Counted from the stretch's first letter, positions 10,022 to 19,219 are shown. The stretch is DNA of 25,794 nt from UBA6164 sp964344155 (GCA_964344155.1 CAYFMG010000014.1:1-25794), one strand, 5' to 3'. The notes: a model not told the origin generated them from the sequence alone. Made by a program: numbers and translations.

Positions 10022-10057
10022 TTTTTATAAGTTAAGTACAAATTAATTATTAGTTTT

Positions 10058-10086
10058 ATTTTAACACACTTTTTGTTATCTTGCAA
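10058..10086 (-). promoter_or_regulatory. Promoter of the membrane-protein gene (TTGCAA-N17-TAAAAT)
   Basis: On the minus strand TTGCAA (10081-10086) and TAAAAT (10058-10063) are 17 bases apart, about 36 bases before the ATG. The -35 directly abuts the T-tract of the upstream gatB terminator. Confidence 0.55.
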
Positions 10087-10124
10087 AAAAAACTAGATTA
10101 TTTTCTCTAATCTAGTTTTTTTCT
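10084..10124 (-). terminator. gatB terminator
   Basis: The stem TAATCTAGTT / AACTAGATTA flanks a short loop, with a T-tract on the minus strand. The UAG stop of gatB (10107-10109) lies between the loop and the 5' stem, so the gene ends inside its terminator. Confidence 0.8.
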
Positions 10125-11543
10125 TAGTAATTCGTTAAAAATCTTCGGATTTCATTGTCATTTTGATGCCTTCATACATTGTCATACAAAAAATCAAAAT
10201 ATGTTTGTATTTCATGCTTTATAATCATCTACTTGTTTTGAACAGTTAGCTATAACTTCATCAACAATAGCCTCCAATGCTCACATATCATTTTTTTGTC
10301 TTAGATTATTTTCATCTACTATAATATCAGCTTCTCAACCATTATTAAATAATTCTTCTATTACTTGTTTTGAATTAGTTGATGATAACTCATCTTTATT
10401 AACCAATTCTATAACTTTAGCTAATTCTTTTATTTCAAATTTTAAATCTCATATTCCATTTATATCATCAGACTCATTAATCATAGCTAGTAATATAGTT
10501 GTTATATAACTACATGATTTCTTAGGATCTTTTGTTAACTCTACTAATTCATCAAAATATTCACTTAAATCTCTAGTTGTAGTAAGCAATCTAGCATCAT
10601 CACTACTTAATTTGTATTCTTCTAAATATTTTAATCTCTTTTCTATTGGTAATTCTGGTAAACTAGCTCTAGCTTCTTCTATAAACTCATCGTCAAGTAC
10701 TAATTCTAATAAATCTGGTTCTGGGAAATATCTATAATCCATTGCATCTTCTTTTGATCTTTGTGTTCTTGATGTTCAAGCATCATCATCCCATCATCTA
10801 GTTTCTTGATCTACAACTCATCATGACTCAAGTATTTTTATTTGTCTTTTTGATTCATGATCTATAACTCTACCTATAGCAGAAAAACTATTTACATTTT
10901 TTGTTTCTGTTCTATTTCATAGCTCTGTTGATCCTTCTGGAGCTAAAGATATATTAACATCACATCTTAATTGTCATTTTTCCATATCAGCATCACTTAC
11001 TCCAGCTGCTCTCATTAGCTTTTGTAATTCTTTTAAAAATTCCATTACTTCTTCTTTTTCATGGAAAACTGGATCTGTAACTATTTCCATCAAAGGACTT
11101 CATGCTCTATTATAGTCACAAAGAGTTTTTCCTCATGCATGTATAAGTTTTCATGCATCATTTTCTAAATGCATATGGTGAATAGCAAACTCTCTTACTT
11201 GTTCATCTACAATTACTTTAACACTTCATTTTCAAACAATTGGTTCATATAGTTGTGTTATTTGATATGCTGTTGGATTATCTGGATAGAAATATGTTTT
11301 TCTATCAAATCTAGAATTTTTATTTACTTCACATCACATCATCATTCATCAAATAAGTCACAATCTTACAACTTCTTTATTTAAGGCTGGTAACATTCAT
11401 GGAAATCACATACATACTGAACAAGTATTAATGTTTGGTTCTGACGCTAAAGCTACAGCATTTTTACAAGAACAAAACATTTTTGTTTTTGATTTTATTC
11501 TCACATGTATCTCAAGTCATATAGTTTTTACATATTTTGTCAT
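10107..11543 (-). CDS. gatB: Aspartyl/glutamyl-tRNA(Asn/Gln) amidotransferase subunit B
   Basis: This 478-residue protein has the usual GatB length. GatB is the kinase/transfer subunit of GatCAB, which converts misacylated Glu-tRNA(Gln) or Asp-tRNA(Asn) to the amide form. The N-terminus TIGLEIHVRIKSKTKMFC, the CSVCMGFPGMLP motif with its cysteines, KTYFYPDNPTAYQIT, NDAGK, DYNRAGSPLMEIVTDP and MDYRYFPEPDLL (from residue 268) are all family hallmarks. The C-terminal YqeY-like domain ends GQGNPKIFNELLRKKLD. Several of the glycines are UGA. The start is the ATG at 11543; an AAGGG about 8 bases upstream is one of the few Shine-Dalgarno-like sites in the window. gatA and gatC are not adjacent. Confidence 0.96.
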
Positions 11544-11580
11544 ATCGTTTCCCTTAATTAAATTTTAAATAATCAGCCTT

Positions 11581-11608
11581 AATATATCTATTTCTAGTTA
11601 TTTTTCAA
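11581..11608 (-). promoter_or_regulatory. Possible gatB promoter (TTGAAA-N16-TATATT)
   Basis: On the minus strand TTGAAA (11603-11608) and TATATT (11581-11586) have a 16-base spacer, about 37 bases before the gatB ATG. Confidence 0.45.
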
Positions 11609-11626
11609 TTATTTTTTTATTTTTTC

Positions 11627-11654
11627 TTGATTTTATTAAACATTGGATTAAAAT
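11627..11654 (+). promoter_or_regulatory. Possible hpf promoter (TTGATT-N16-TAAAAT)
   Basis: TTGATT at 11627-11632 and TAAAAT at 11649-11654 are 33 bases before the ATG at 11688, divergent from gatB. Confidence 0.4.
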
Positions 11655-11687
11655 GGTCTTTGCTTTTTATATTTTTAAATTAAAATA

Positions 11688-11996
11688 ATGGAAATTCAAA
11701 TTAAGATACATATAGGTAATGAATTAACTGAATCTAAAGAAGTAGTAGAAAGAATAGTTTGAGAAAACTTAGAAAACAAACTAGATCACTACTTAAACAA
11801 ATTTACTAAACCTGATGCTGAATGAACTATTGAAATAACTACTGATAAAAACAAAAAAGGGTTATTTGATGGTAAGATTCAAGCTAATCTTGATGGTCAC
11901 TCTTACAGATTTGAAAGAGAAGATTATAAAAATCTAGATGATTTAATTAATCATTTATTTGATCACTTTAAAGAAGCTCTTAGTAAAGAAAAATAA
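11688..11996 (+). CDS. hpf: Short ribosome hibernation promoting factor (HPF/RaiA-like)
   Basis: The protein has 102 residues, the size of short HPF/YfiA proteins that dock in the 30S decoding channel in starvation. The predicted order is beta-alpha-beta-beta-beta-alpha: IQIKIHIGNEL, a helix with VVERIVGENLENKLDHYLNKF, then EGTIEITTDKN, GLFDGKIQANLDG, HSYRFEREDYKNLDDLINHLFDHFKEAL. The last part matches the family's D-x-Y-x-A-I-D-x-x-x-D-K-L-x-x-x-L pattern. The C-terminal dimerisation domain of long HPF is absent. Two UGA glycines occur. It is monocistronic with a hairpin terminator. The identification rests on fold pattern and size more than on identity. Confidence 0.7.
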
Positions 11997-12120
11997 TCCC
12001 TCAGTCCTTCGGACAGCTCCCTTTAATTCTAAAGGGAGCCTTTTCTATTTGTTTTTTTAATAACTAAAATCAATTTTCTTCCTTTAGAATTAAAGGAAGT
12101 ACCACGAAGTGGGGATGGAT
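11997..12120. repeat. Pair of inverted intergenic repeats with hairpins; left one doubles as hpf terminator
   Basis: The left unit has a small TCCTTCGGA hairpin (12005-12013), then GCTCCCTTTAATTCTAAAGGGAGC (stem 12016-12039 in two 11-base arms) and T-tracts. The right unit (12077-12120) is an inverted diverged copy: CTTCCTTTAGAATTAAAGGAAG followed by ACGAAGTGG. Read on opposite strands, both units show the order ATCC-TC, CTTCG, then the CCTTTAATTCTAAAGG hairpin. The left unit should terminate hpf and the right unit the HemW operon. Confidence 0.7.
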
Positions 12121-12129
12121 TATTATTTT

Positions 12130-13218
12130 TTATTTTATCATTTCTTTTAATATATAATCTAAAAGAAGTACTCATGAGTTTGTTAAACAAATCTTTTCAT
12201 TTTTTTCTTGTAAAAGTCAATTATCTAAAAAATAATTGATTTTTTTTGTATTTAATTTTTCTATTTGTTTTTTTGTTAATCAATTAGTTCTTAAAGAAAA
12301 CATAATGTTTTCTAAAAATATATCATCTTTATTTAATTTTTCTTTTATTACTCATTTTCAAGAATAATAATCTATAAACTTTTCACTATTACTAAATCTT
12401 TCTCAATTAATAAGTCAGTGAGCTCATAATCAAAATGCTAACATCTCTGAATGATTCCAATATGCTTTATTATGTTTACATTCAAATCACTTCTTTGCAA
12501 AATTAGATATTTCATATCTATTAAATCATTTTTCTTTTAAAAAACCACTTACTTGCTCGTATTCTTCTAAATAATCATCTTCTCAGATAGATAAATGTTC
12601 CCATAACTCAGGATAATAATACTCTTCTAGCATATAAACAGAGAGATGATTAATAAAACTATATTTTCATAATAAATATTCTATATCTTTTTTTACTCAT
12701 CATTTTTTTACATATGGTAGTCATATAATAAAATCTAAACTAAGATTATCAAATCATTGCTTATCTATATGATTTAGTGCTTCTATCACATCTCCTTTCT
12801 CTCATCTTCATATTTCTGTTAGAGTTTTATTATTTAAACTCTGTACTCATATACTTAATCTATTAACTCATAATTTTTTCCATCATATTAGATTTTCTTT
12901 TGTTATAGTTACAGGAGTTGCTTCCATATTTATTTCTATATCATCTGAAAAACCATATTTATTTTTTAATTCATCTATAATAGTTTTTAATTGCTTTAAA
13001 CTTAAAACACTAGGTGTTCATCAACCAAAATAGATAGACTCTAAAAGTCCCCCCTTCCTTACTAAGGAGGGGGTTAGGGGGTGGTTTTTTATTTCTTCTA
13101 TTAAATGATTTATATATAAATCAACTTTTAACTTATCAATATTTCAAAAAGAAGCAAATTTACAATACTTACACTTACTACTACAAAAAGGAATATGTAT
13201 ATAACAAAAATTAGTCAC
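12130..13218 (-). CDS. HemW/HemN-like radical SAM protein with embedded repeat peptide
   Basis: This 362-residue protein starts YIHIPFCSSKCKYCKF, with the CxxxCxxC [4Fe-4S] site at C12, C16 and C19, followed by IYFGGGTPS (63-70), the SAM-binding GGGTP motif, INMEATP, RLSIGVQSLN and GLPY: the HemW/HemN-like oxygen-independent coproporphyrinogen oxidase family. True HemW is a heme chaperone, and family membership does not prove either role. The GTG start at 13218 is chosen because it gives the usual MTxxYIHIPFC start, an in-frame stop lies just upstream, and it overlaps the previous gene by 8 bases. Between the helix after the cluster and GGGTP sits residues 45-58 (NHPLTPSLVRKGGL), encoded by repeat copy 2 (13049-13084). 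It is last in a four-gene operon. Confidence 0.85.
13049..13084. repeat. GC-rich palindromic repeat, copy 2, inside the HemW-like gene
   Basis: This matches 280-314 at all but one inserted base, including the CCTTACTAAGG hairpin and the GTTAGGGGGTGGT tail. It is read in frame on the minus strand as part of the radical SAM protein. Confidence 0.85.
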
Positions 13219-14557
13219 AAGATTTTGATAAATTTTCTAAAGTAGATATTTTATTAGCTTTACAAATAATACTAGTCCTGAATTTCTCAAAACTACTCAC
13301 TGAGTTTGTAGAATTATCTAATATAGAATTAATTTCTCTATCATAAATATTTTTTATTCATTTATCAAAACTTGATAATTCATAATCCTCTGAATAAAAA
13401 TCTTTTAAAGCTATGTTATATTTTGCATCTATTTTTTTGTCTAGTTTATCAGACTCTAAAGATAATAAAGCAGGTAGGTAATAACTAAACTTTTCAAGAT
13501 AACTCAAAGCTCAAATATCACTAGATAAATATGATAAAAACTTATTAGCTAACTCAGTGTTTTGAGAATCTCTATTCATAACAAAGTAATTATAATTAAC
13601 TAGAGTTTTCCCTGCTCATGAATAATAATGAGGAAAAGCTGAAGCTAATAAAAAGTTTTTACTAAATCATTTTTCATCTATTTCTTTTATTAAACTAGGA
13701 TATCAAACTACCATAAAAGTTTCTCACCTAGAAAATAAATCTATAGAGTTTTGTCACATATTACTCAATTCCATAAACCTAGAATCATATTGATTATATC
13801 AATCTGTATCTCAATAAAGTAGATATGATGCTAAACCCTGCTTTAATTTAGCTCAAGTTATATCAGATAATCAGCTAACACCATCTTCCAACATAAAAAA
13901 TTGAGCAACTATATCTCAAGCATAAGGAACAGTAGAACCGTTTCAGATTCAAATAGGTACTATATTTTTCTTTTTAGCCTTTAATTCAGATACTATATTA
14001 TTTAATCAAGATAAACTCTCTAAGTCTGAATTTTTTACATATCTTCTATTATAAAATATCCCTAAAGTTTCATATCACACTGGAACTCATGCTAAAAACT
14101 CTTTTATATTTTCTCACTCTCCAGATCTTAATATTAAATCATCAGCAAAAACTCATTTGTATTTTTTTCTAAAATCATTTGGATTAATTACACTTGGATC
14201 TATTCATAATACTTGACTAGAAAAAGCAGAATCTCTTTCATTATTATTTAGTACAAAAATATCAGGAGCCTTATCTGCTGCTATCGCTGCTGTTAAAGCA
14301 TAACTATAATCATCATAATCAGAAAAAGATTCTATATTTATGATTTTACTTTTGTATTCTGGATATACTTTTTTAAATCCTTCTACAAAGTCTCTTGCTT
14401 TTCATACTTCATCACCAACAACCCATATATTAAAAGCACTAGCTGTTTGATTTTCATTATTATTATTTCAACTATTTTTTAATGTAGCAGCGACAAACAA
14501 AATAAATACAAGAAAAACTGCTCATATGATTGCAAAGATTAATTTATTTTTATTCAT
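13211..14557 (-). CDS. Membrane-anchored extracellular solute-binding protein (ABC sugar-type)
   Basis: In this 448-residue protein a single N-terminal hydrophobic segment (about 5-25, LIFAIIGAVFLVFILFVAATL) has no lipobox Cys, so the protein is probably anchored by an uncleaved helix. After an Asn-rich linker come NIWVVGDEV, a VEGFKKVYPEY stretch, ALTAAIAADKAPDIFVLN, GVPVGYETLGIFYNRR and ETFMVVGYPSLIKEI, the order seen in family 1 extracellular solute-binding proteins that bind sugars or oligosaccharides outside the cell. The ligand is unknown, and no permease or ATPase gene is adjacent. It is third in the operon, 5 bases after the HIT gene, and its stop overlaps the GTG of the HemW-like gene. 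Many glycines are UGA. Confidence 0.8.
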
Positions 14558-14562
14558 AACTT

Positions 14563-14877
14563 TTATATATTAGATAATAAGTGCATGTGTATATACATAA
14601 CCTCTTGTCATCATTTTTCTCATACATTGAAATTCAATTTATATCACTCATCTATTCATAGTTGTTTAGCTACTTTTTTTGCTACCATAAACATTTCTGC
14701 TATTAATTCTCTATCTGAGTCATCCAAATGGTTTATCGTTGGGATCTCTTTTTTGGGAATAATTAAAAGATGTGTTTTAGCTGCAGGATTTATATCTTTT
14801 ATTACTATAATATCATCTTGCTCATAAACTATATCTGCTGGCATTTCTCTATTAATAATTTTTGTAAAGATTGTCAT
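14563..14877 (-). CDS. HIT family protein (HINT/PKCI-like) with Tyr in place of the first HIT His
   Basis: The 104-residue protein matches HINT-branch length. It begins MTIFTKIINREMPADIVYEQDDIIVIKDINP and has the HLLIIPKKEI strand, both typical of nucleotide-binding HIT hydrolases that cleave nucleoside phosphoramidates or similar. The HIT motif H-x-H-x-H reads Y95-I-H97-M-H99 after GGQEVM: the first His is Tyr, while the middle His (the catalytic nucleophile in characterised HINT proteins) and the third are kept. It is second in the operon, 11 bases after the small membrane protein. The GGQ glycines are UGA. Activity may be altered but is not ruled out. Confidence 0.9.
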
Positions 14878-14888
14878 ATTATTAAAAA

Positions 14889-15140
14889 TTAGTAATTAAT
14901 TTCTTTTGTTTCAAAAGATTCATAGTTTTTTACAGTATTTGTAGAACTAGAACCTGACATAAATATTAATACATATCATAAAATTGATAGTGTTAATAAA
15001 ACTATTAGTAAAAAATTTGTTACTTTTTTTATGTGTAAAGAAAAAGTTTTAAACTTGTAAGCATGTATTTTTGCAACAATAAACAATCACCATAAAAAAG
15101 CTAAAATCAAAGTATATACTCATAAATAAGTCATTAACAT
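14889..15140 (-). CDS. Small two-helix membrane protein, unknown function
   Basis: An 83-residue protein from the ATG at 15140 (or 81 from the ATG at 15134, which would give MTYLGVYTL). There are two hydrophobic helices, about 5-24 (YLGVYTLILAFLWGLFIVA) and about 41-60 (NFLLIVLLTLSILGYVLIF), joined by a basic loop (KIHAYKFKTFSLHIKK), so both ends probably face outward. The tail is polar and Ser-rich. I do not recognise a family. It is the first gene of the operon running to 12130, followed after 11 bases by the HIT gene, with a divergent promoter region at 15195-15244. Confidence 0.75.
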
Positions 15141-15194
15141 AAACTATATAGGTAACAAAATAATTTAAAAACTTGTATATTTTTTATCATAATC

Positions 15195-15221
15195 ATTATA
15201 ACTTTATTTTTTTTTTTGCAA
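15195..15221 (-). promoter_or_regulatory. Possible promoter of the 12130-15140 operon (TTGCAA-N15-TATAAT)
   Basis: On the minus strand the palindromic TTGCAA (15216-15221) is followed by a perfect TATAAT (15195-15200). The 15-base spacer is short. The -35 is shared with the rightward promoter. Confidence 0.4.
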
Positions 15222-15244
15222 ATTTTAAAATTTTTTGTTATAAT
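15216..15244 (+). promoter_or_regulatory. Promoter of the coiled-coil gene (TTGCAA-N17-TATAAT)
   Basis: TTGCAA at 15216-15221, a 17-base spacer and a perfect TATAAT at 15239-15244 lie 31 bases before the ATG at 15276. It is one of the best promoters in the window. Confidence 0.65.
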
Positions 15245-15275
15245 AAAACATATTATATAATATTAATTAAAAAAT

Positions 15276-15650
15276 ATGTCTCAAATAACACACAACTGAA
15301 AAGAATTTAATATATCTGAAGAAACTCTAGCTCAATATAAAGAGTTAGTTGATTTAATCTTGAATACAGAGTCAATGGATGATGATGAAAGACAATATTG
15401 GTTTGACATTCTTCCTTCAATGACTGATGAACAAATTGATAGACTTTTTAATATCTTGGATACTGAAAAAAAGAAATTAGAAAAACTAGAAACAAAATAT
15501 CAAGATGAAATAAAAAATCTAAATGAAAAACATTTAATCGAATGGCAAGAATTCCAAATGAAAGATTCTAAGAAAAAAATTAAAGAAGAAGAAGCTAAAG
15601 AAAAAAAAGAAGATGCTGAAGATGTTCTAGAAATGCTTGAAGATTTATAA
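15276..15650 (+). CDS. Small charged coiled-coil protein, unknown function
   Basis: In this 124-residue protein, residues 1-50 form a compact helical head with ERQYWFDILPSMTDEQIDRL (about 40-59). Residues 60-124 are almost entirely Lys/Glu/Leu heptad-like (KKKLEKLETKYQDEI..., KKKIKEEEAKEKKE...), ending in EDVLEMLEDL, so it is a predicted long coiled coil or single helix. Its acidic head and Lys/Glu tail suggest a cytosolic oligomerising or scaffold protein. There is one UGA glycine (residue 8). I have the impression that heads of this kind recur as conserved hypotheticals in CPR genomes, but no function is known to me. It is monocistronic with a strong promoter and terminator. Confidence 0.85.
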
Positions 15651-15654
15651 TAAA

Positions 15655-15690
15655 TAAAAAAGACCGGTCTGTAGACCGGTCTTGTTTTTT
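15655..15690 (+). terminator. Strong terminator of the coiled-coil gene
   Basis: Two copies of the self-complementary AGACCGGTCT around a two-base loop form a GC-rich stem followed by a T-tract ending at 15690. Confidence 0.9.
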
Positions 15691-15692
15691 CA

Positions 15693-15755
15693 AAGGGCTA
15701 AAGCCCTCTGTTAACAAACTGTCAACAAGGTGGCTTTAGCCCCTTGTTTTTTTAA
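15693..15755. repeat. Inverted repeat with GGCTAAAGCC arms, probable terminator for sulP
   Basis: AAGGGCTAAAGCC at 15693-15705 pairs with GGCTTTAGCCCCTT at 15732-15745 across a 26-base loop that itself contains GTTAACAAAC. T-tracts and A-tracts flank it. It lies just downstream of the sulP stop on the minus strand. GC-richer than its surroundings, it resembles a mobile intergenic repeat reused as a terminator. Confidence 0.65.
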
Positions 15756-15764
15756 CTTTCTTTT

Positions 15765-17666
15765 TTATTTTAAATCTTTTTGTCTTATTTTATTAAGTAA
15801 GTTTTTGAATTTTCTTACTTTTCATAAAATTCAAACATATAAATCAATTGCATTTTCTTTTACCTCATCTATAATTTCAGTATAAAAAGGTTCTACATCT
15901 ATATCCATATCTAAAACATCCCTAGCGTATTCTAAAGCATCATGTCTACTTCTTAAGAATATATTTTCTTTTCAAATATGTTCCATAAATCATGTTCTCT
16001 CAAATGATTTATATACTTGTCTTTTAACTCTAGAGAATAATACTTTGATTCCTGCTTTTTCAAAACCATCATATAGAGTTTCTAATACTTCTAATCATGA
16101 TGCATCAATTTCAGATATTCATTCCATATCAATAACAATCAATTTCATATTTTGCTTAGATGAAACAGCTTTTAATAGTTTTCACTCAAAGTATCAACAA
16201 TTAGCAAAATATAGTGGTCATTGGAAACCATATACTCAAACATCTTTACTTGTTTTTAGATTAAAAATTTCAGCATCTCTTAAATCATTTCAATACCATC
16301 CAAACTCAACAAATCTAGGAGTCATACTACGATATATAAAGAATGTTAATGATAATATAACTCATAATATAAGACCATTTTCTAAGTGAGGTGCAGTTAT
16401 TAATGTAGCAAAGAATACTATTATAGCAATAATACCATCATGTTTTTGAACTTTCCAAGCTTGAACTATAGGTTCAACTTTAACAAGTCCTGCTACAGCT
16501 ACCATTATAACAGCAGCTAATGTTGCTTGTGGTAAATGATAAAGAAGAGGTGTTAAAAATAACAAAGTAATTCATACTAACAAACCTGTAACTACTGAAG
16601 AAAAACCTGTTTTAGCTCAAGATGAGAAATTTACAGCACTACGAGAAAAAGATCAACTAGCAGCATAACCTTGGTTTACAGAAGCTGTTATATTTGCAAG
16701 TCATTGCCCTATTAATTCTCTATTTGCAGATATTGCATGTTTTGATTGTGATGCCATAGCTTTTGCAACACTTATAGCTTCTGCAAATCATAATATAGCA
16801 ATTGTTAATGCTGGGAAAAGTAGTTTATTAAATACTTCTTTCATTTCTTCCCATGACAAACTAGCTAGAGGAAAAGTAAAATCTGGTAATCATTTAGGAA
16901 TAGTTCATACAACCATTCATCCTTGTTTTTCAAATTCTAGATACCAAGATAATAGTGTAAATAATACAACAACAACTAATACTCATGGTATTTTTGCAAA
17001 GTATTTTTTTAAATAAGCTAATATTAATATTGTTCAGATTCATATAAGAAAAGTAAGCATATGTGTATCTGTAACTGATGCCTGCATTATATTAGCAATT
17101 TCTTGATACTTATGTTCTGCTTTATCTAGAGTAAATCATGTAGATAATGTTTGTCAAAAACTTAAACCAAATAGTTTATTTAATTGTGATGCTCATATAA
17201 CTATAGCTGCAGCATTTGTAAATCATACTATTACTGGATGAGATAAAAAATCAACTAGTTTTCACATTTTGAAAACTCACATAGTAAATTGTATCAATCA
17301 TACTATAAGTGCTATTATTGCAGCATATGCAGCGTATCAAACTGGTCATGTTATAGCTAATCATTCTAATGATGTAGCTGTAAGAAGTGATACTATTGCT
17401 ACAGGTCAAGTTGCTAATTGTCTAGAACTTCACCATAAAGCAGCTATCATAACAGGTAGAAATGAAGCATATAACCCATAGTAAGCTTCAAGTCATGCTA
17501 ACTGAGCATATGCCATAGATTGAGGAATAAGTACTAATGCTACTGTAATTCAGGCTATTATATCAGCTTTTAATACTTCTTTATCTTTTAATTCTGGTAG
17601 CCATTCCAAAAAAGGAAAAGCTTTTGTTTTCATGAAATTTAATATCTTTTTTGTTTTTGTTTCCAT
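15765..17666 (-). CDS. SulP family anion transporter with STAS domain
   Basis: In this 633-residue protein the SulP core starts with LKADIIAGITVALVLIPQSMAYAQLAGL (about 32-59), the family signature, and continues YYGLYASFLPVMIAAL, a run of about a dozen membrane helices, SRSAVNFSSGAKTGFSSVVTGL (the conserved NxxSG-type region) and LPQATLAAVIMVAVAGLV. A cytoplasmic STAS domain of about 100 residues follows (KLIVIDMEGISEIDASGLEVL), then a basic tail (KVRKFKNLLNKIRQKDLK). SulP proteins move sulfate, bicarbonate or dicarboxylates; the substrate cannot be told here. Nearly all core glycines are UGA, so under the standard code the gene would be in dozens of pieces. The ATG follows directly on a hairpin and T-tract (17667-17707), with a TTGCAA-type promoter just before it. 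Confidence 0.95.
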
Positions 17667-17707
17667 AAAAAAATAGTTAATTAATAAAAATTTAATTAAC
17701 TATTTGT
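17667..17707 (-). terminator. Hairpin and T-tract between cysS and sulP, abutting the sulP ATG
   Basis: ATAGTTAATTAA pairs with TTAATTAACTAT across a short A/T loop. On the minus strand the stem is followed by seven T and then immediately by the ATG of sulP. It may terminate cysS, control sulP, or both. Confidence 0.65.
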
Positions 17708-17730
17708 ATTCATTTTTTTCGTTTTTGCAA
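17703..17730 (-). promoter_or_regulatory. Possible sulP promoter (TTGCAA-N16-TACAAA)
   Basis: On the minus strand TTGCAA (17725-17730) and TACAAA (17703-17708) are 16 bases apart. Transcription would start at about the base of the hairpin at 17667-17707. Confidence 0.35.
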
Positions 17731-17754
17731 AAGTTTTTTAATAAATTGTTTTTT

Positions 17755-19218
17755 CTACAATTTTTCTAAAAAACTTCCGTCTCTATTATCAACTATTTTG
17801 TATCATTTTTCTAATAACTCATCTCTTAATTTATCTGCTAGATCAAAGTTCTTTTCTTTTTTTGCATTATTTCTAAGTTCAAATTTTTCCTGTATATCTT
17901 CTGGTATTTCTAATCCTGAGTCTAATATTTCAAAATCAATTATTCAAAGAACTTGATTTAGTGTTTCTAACATATCTTTTATAGAGTTTAGTTCTTCTTC
18001 TGAAAAGTCTTTTTCTCTTATCCCTGTATTTATAAATTTTAAAAATCTATGAAATACAGCTAAAGCTTCTGGCATGTTAAAATCATCTTCTAGGTGATAA
18101 GTATATTCACCTATTAAGTCTTGCATATATTCTCTGAAATCTCTACTAATTCCTGATACTTCTTTTTCTGAAGTATTTATTTCTCTATCTATTGTTTTTA
18201 ATGTTTCATCTATAGAGTTAATAGTATTTATATTGGCTTCTAATTTAGAAAAACTAAAATCAATACTGGAATTGTATTTAGCATTTACAAAACCTAGTCT
18301 AATAGCTCTATATAAAACTGACTTATTTGTAGTAGAAAACTTTTCTTCTATATCCTTTAACCTATAAAAGTTATTTAAAGATTTACTCATTTTTTTTCAA
18401 TCGACCATTAGGTGTCATGAGTGTATCCAGTATTTAGAAAACTCTTTTCTTGTACAAGCTTCACTTTGAGCTATTTCATTTTGATGATGAGGAAATATTA
18501 AATCAACTCATCACATATGTATATCTATTTGAGCTCAAAATACTTTCATATTACAAGCACTACATTCTATATGCCAACCAGGTCTTCATTTTACATTTAT
18601 TTTTTTTCCGTTTATTTCAAAATCTTCTTCCCAAAAATTTTCTCAATCAGTTTCTTTCCAAGCTTTCCATAAAACAAAATCTGATACTGAGTCTTTTTCA
18701 TACTCATCATTATCTATTCTTACTCATGATTTCATTCAATCCATATCTAGATTTGCAAACTTACCGTATTTTTTGAATGATTTAACATCAAAATAAATAC
18801 TTCCATCATCAGACATGTAAGCATGTTTTCTTTTTAGCATAGTATTTATCATTCTAACCATTTCTGGTATTAGAGTTGTAACTGGTACTATGTTATCAGC
18901 TTTTGTAATTCAAAGTTTTTCTATATCTTCTAAAAAGAGTTTAGTATATTTTTGTGTAAATGACTTTAAATCTTCTCAAGCTGCCATACTATCTCTAATT
19001 GTTTTATCATCTACATCTGTGATATTCATTGTAGAGTTAACATTGTAACCCAAAAATCTAAGAGTTTTTACAACAACATCTTCAAATACAAATGCTCTCA
19101 AGTTTCATATATGTGCGTAATTATATACTGTTGGTCCACAATAGTATACTTTTACTTCATTTTGTTTTAATGGCTTAAAATCTTCTACTTCTCTTGTTTT
19201 TGTATTATAAAATTTCAT
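17755..19218 (-). CDS. cysS: Cysteinyl-tRNA synthetase
   Basis: The 487-residue protein is of normal length. It starts MKFYNTKTREVEDFKPL and contains YYCGPTVYNYAHIGN (26-39; HIGN variant of HIGH, C27 a zinc ligand), STMNITDVDDKTI, GRPGWHIECSACN (second zinc ligand), HMGGVDLIFPHHQNEIAQSEA (His/Glu zinc ligands) and KKMSKSLNNF (KMSKS at about 276-280). The C-terminal DALR-like region ends EKGYKIVDNRDGSFLEKL. It charges tRNA-Cys. The start is fixed by the motif and by the preceding gene, whose stop lies one base upstream. It is last gene of the six-gene operon from 22716; the stop is UAG. Placement behind glutaredoxin and an Fe-S protein groups thiol and cysteine functions. Confidence 0.97.
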
Positions 19219-19219
19219 A

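Noticed and set aside
11544..11687. Possible tRNA or small RNA in the gatB-hpf gap
   Set aside because: AT-rich DNA with no cloverleaf or GC-rich stems; only two divergent promoters can be seen.
16045..16389. Plus-strand open frame of about 114 codons
   Set aside because: Antisense to the SulP STAS domain, which is well conserved on the other strand.
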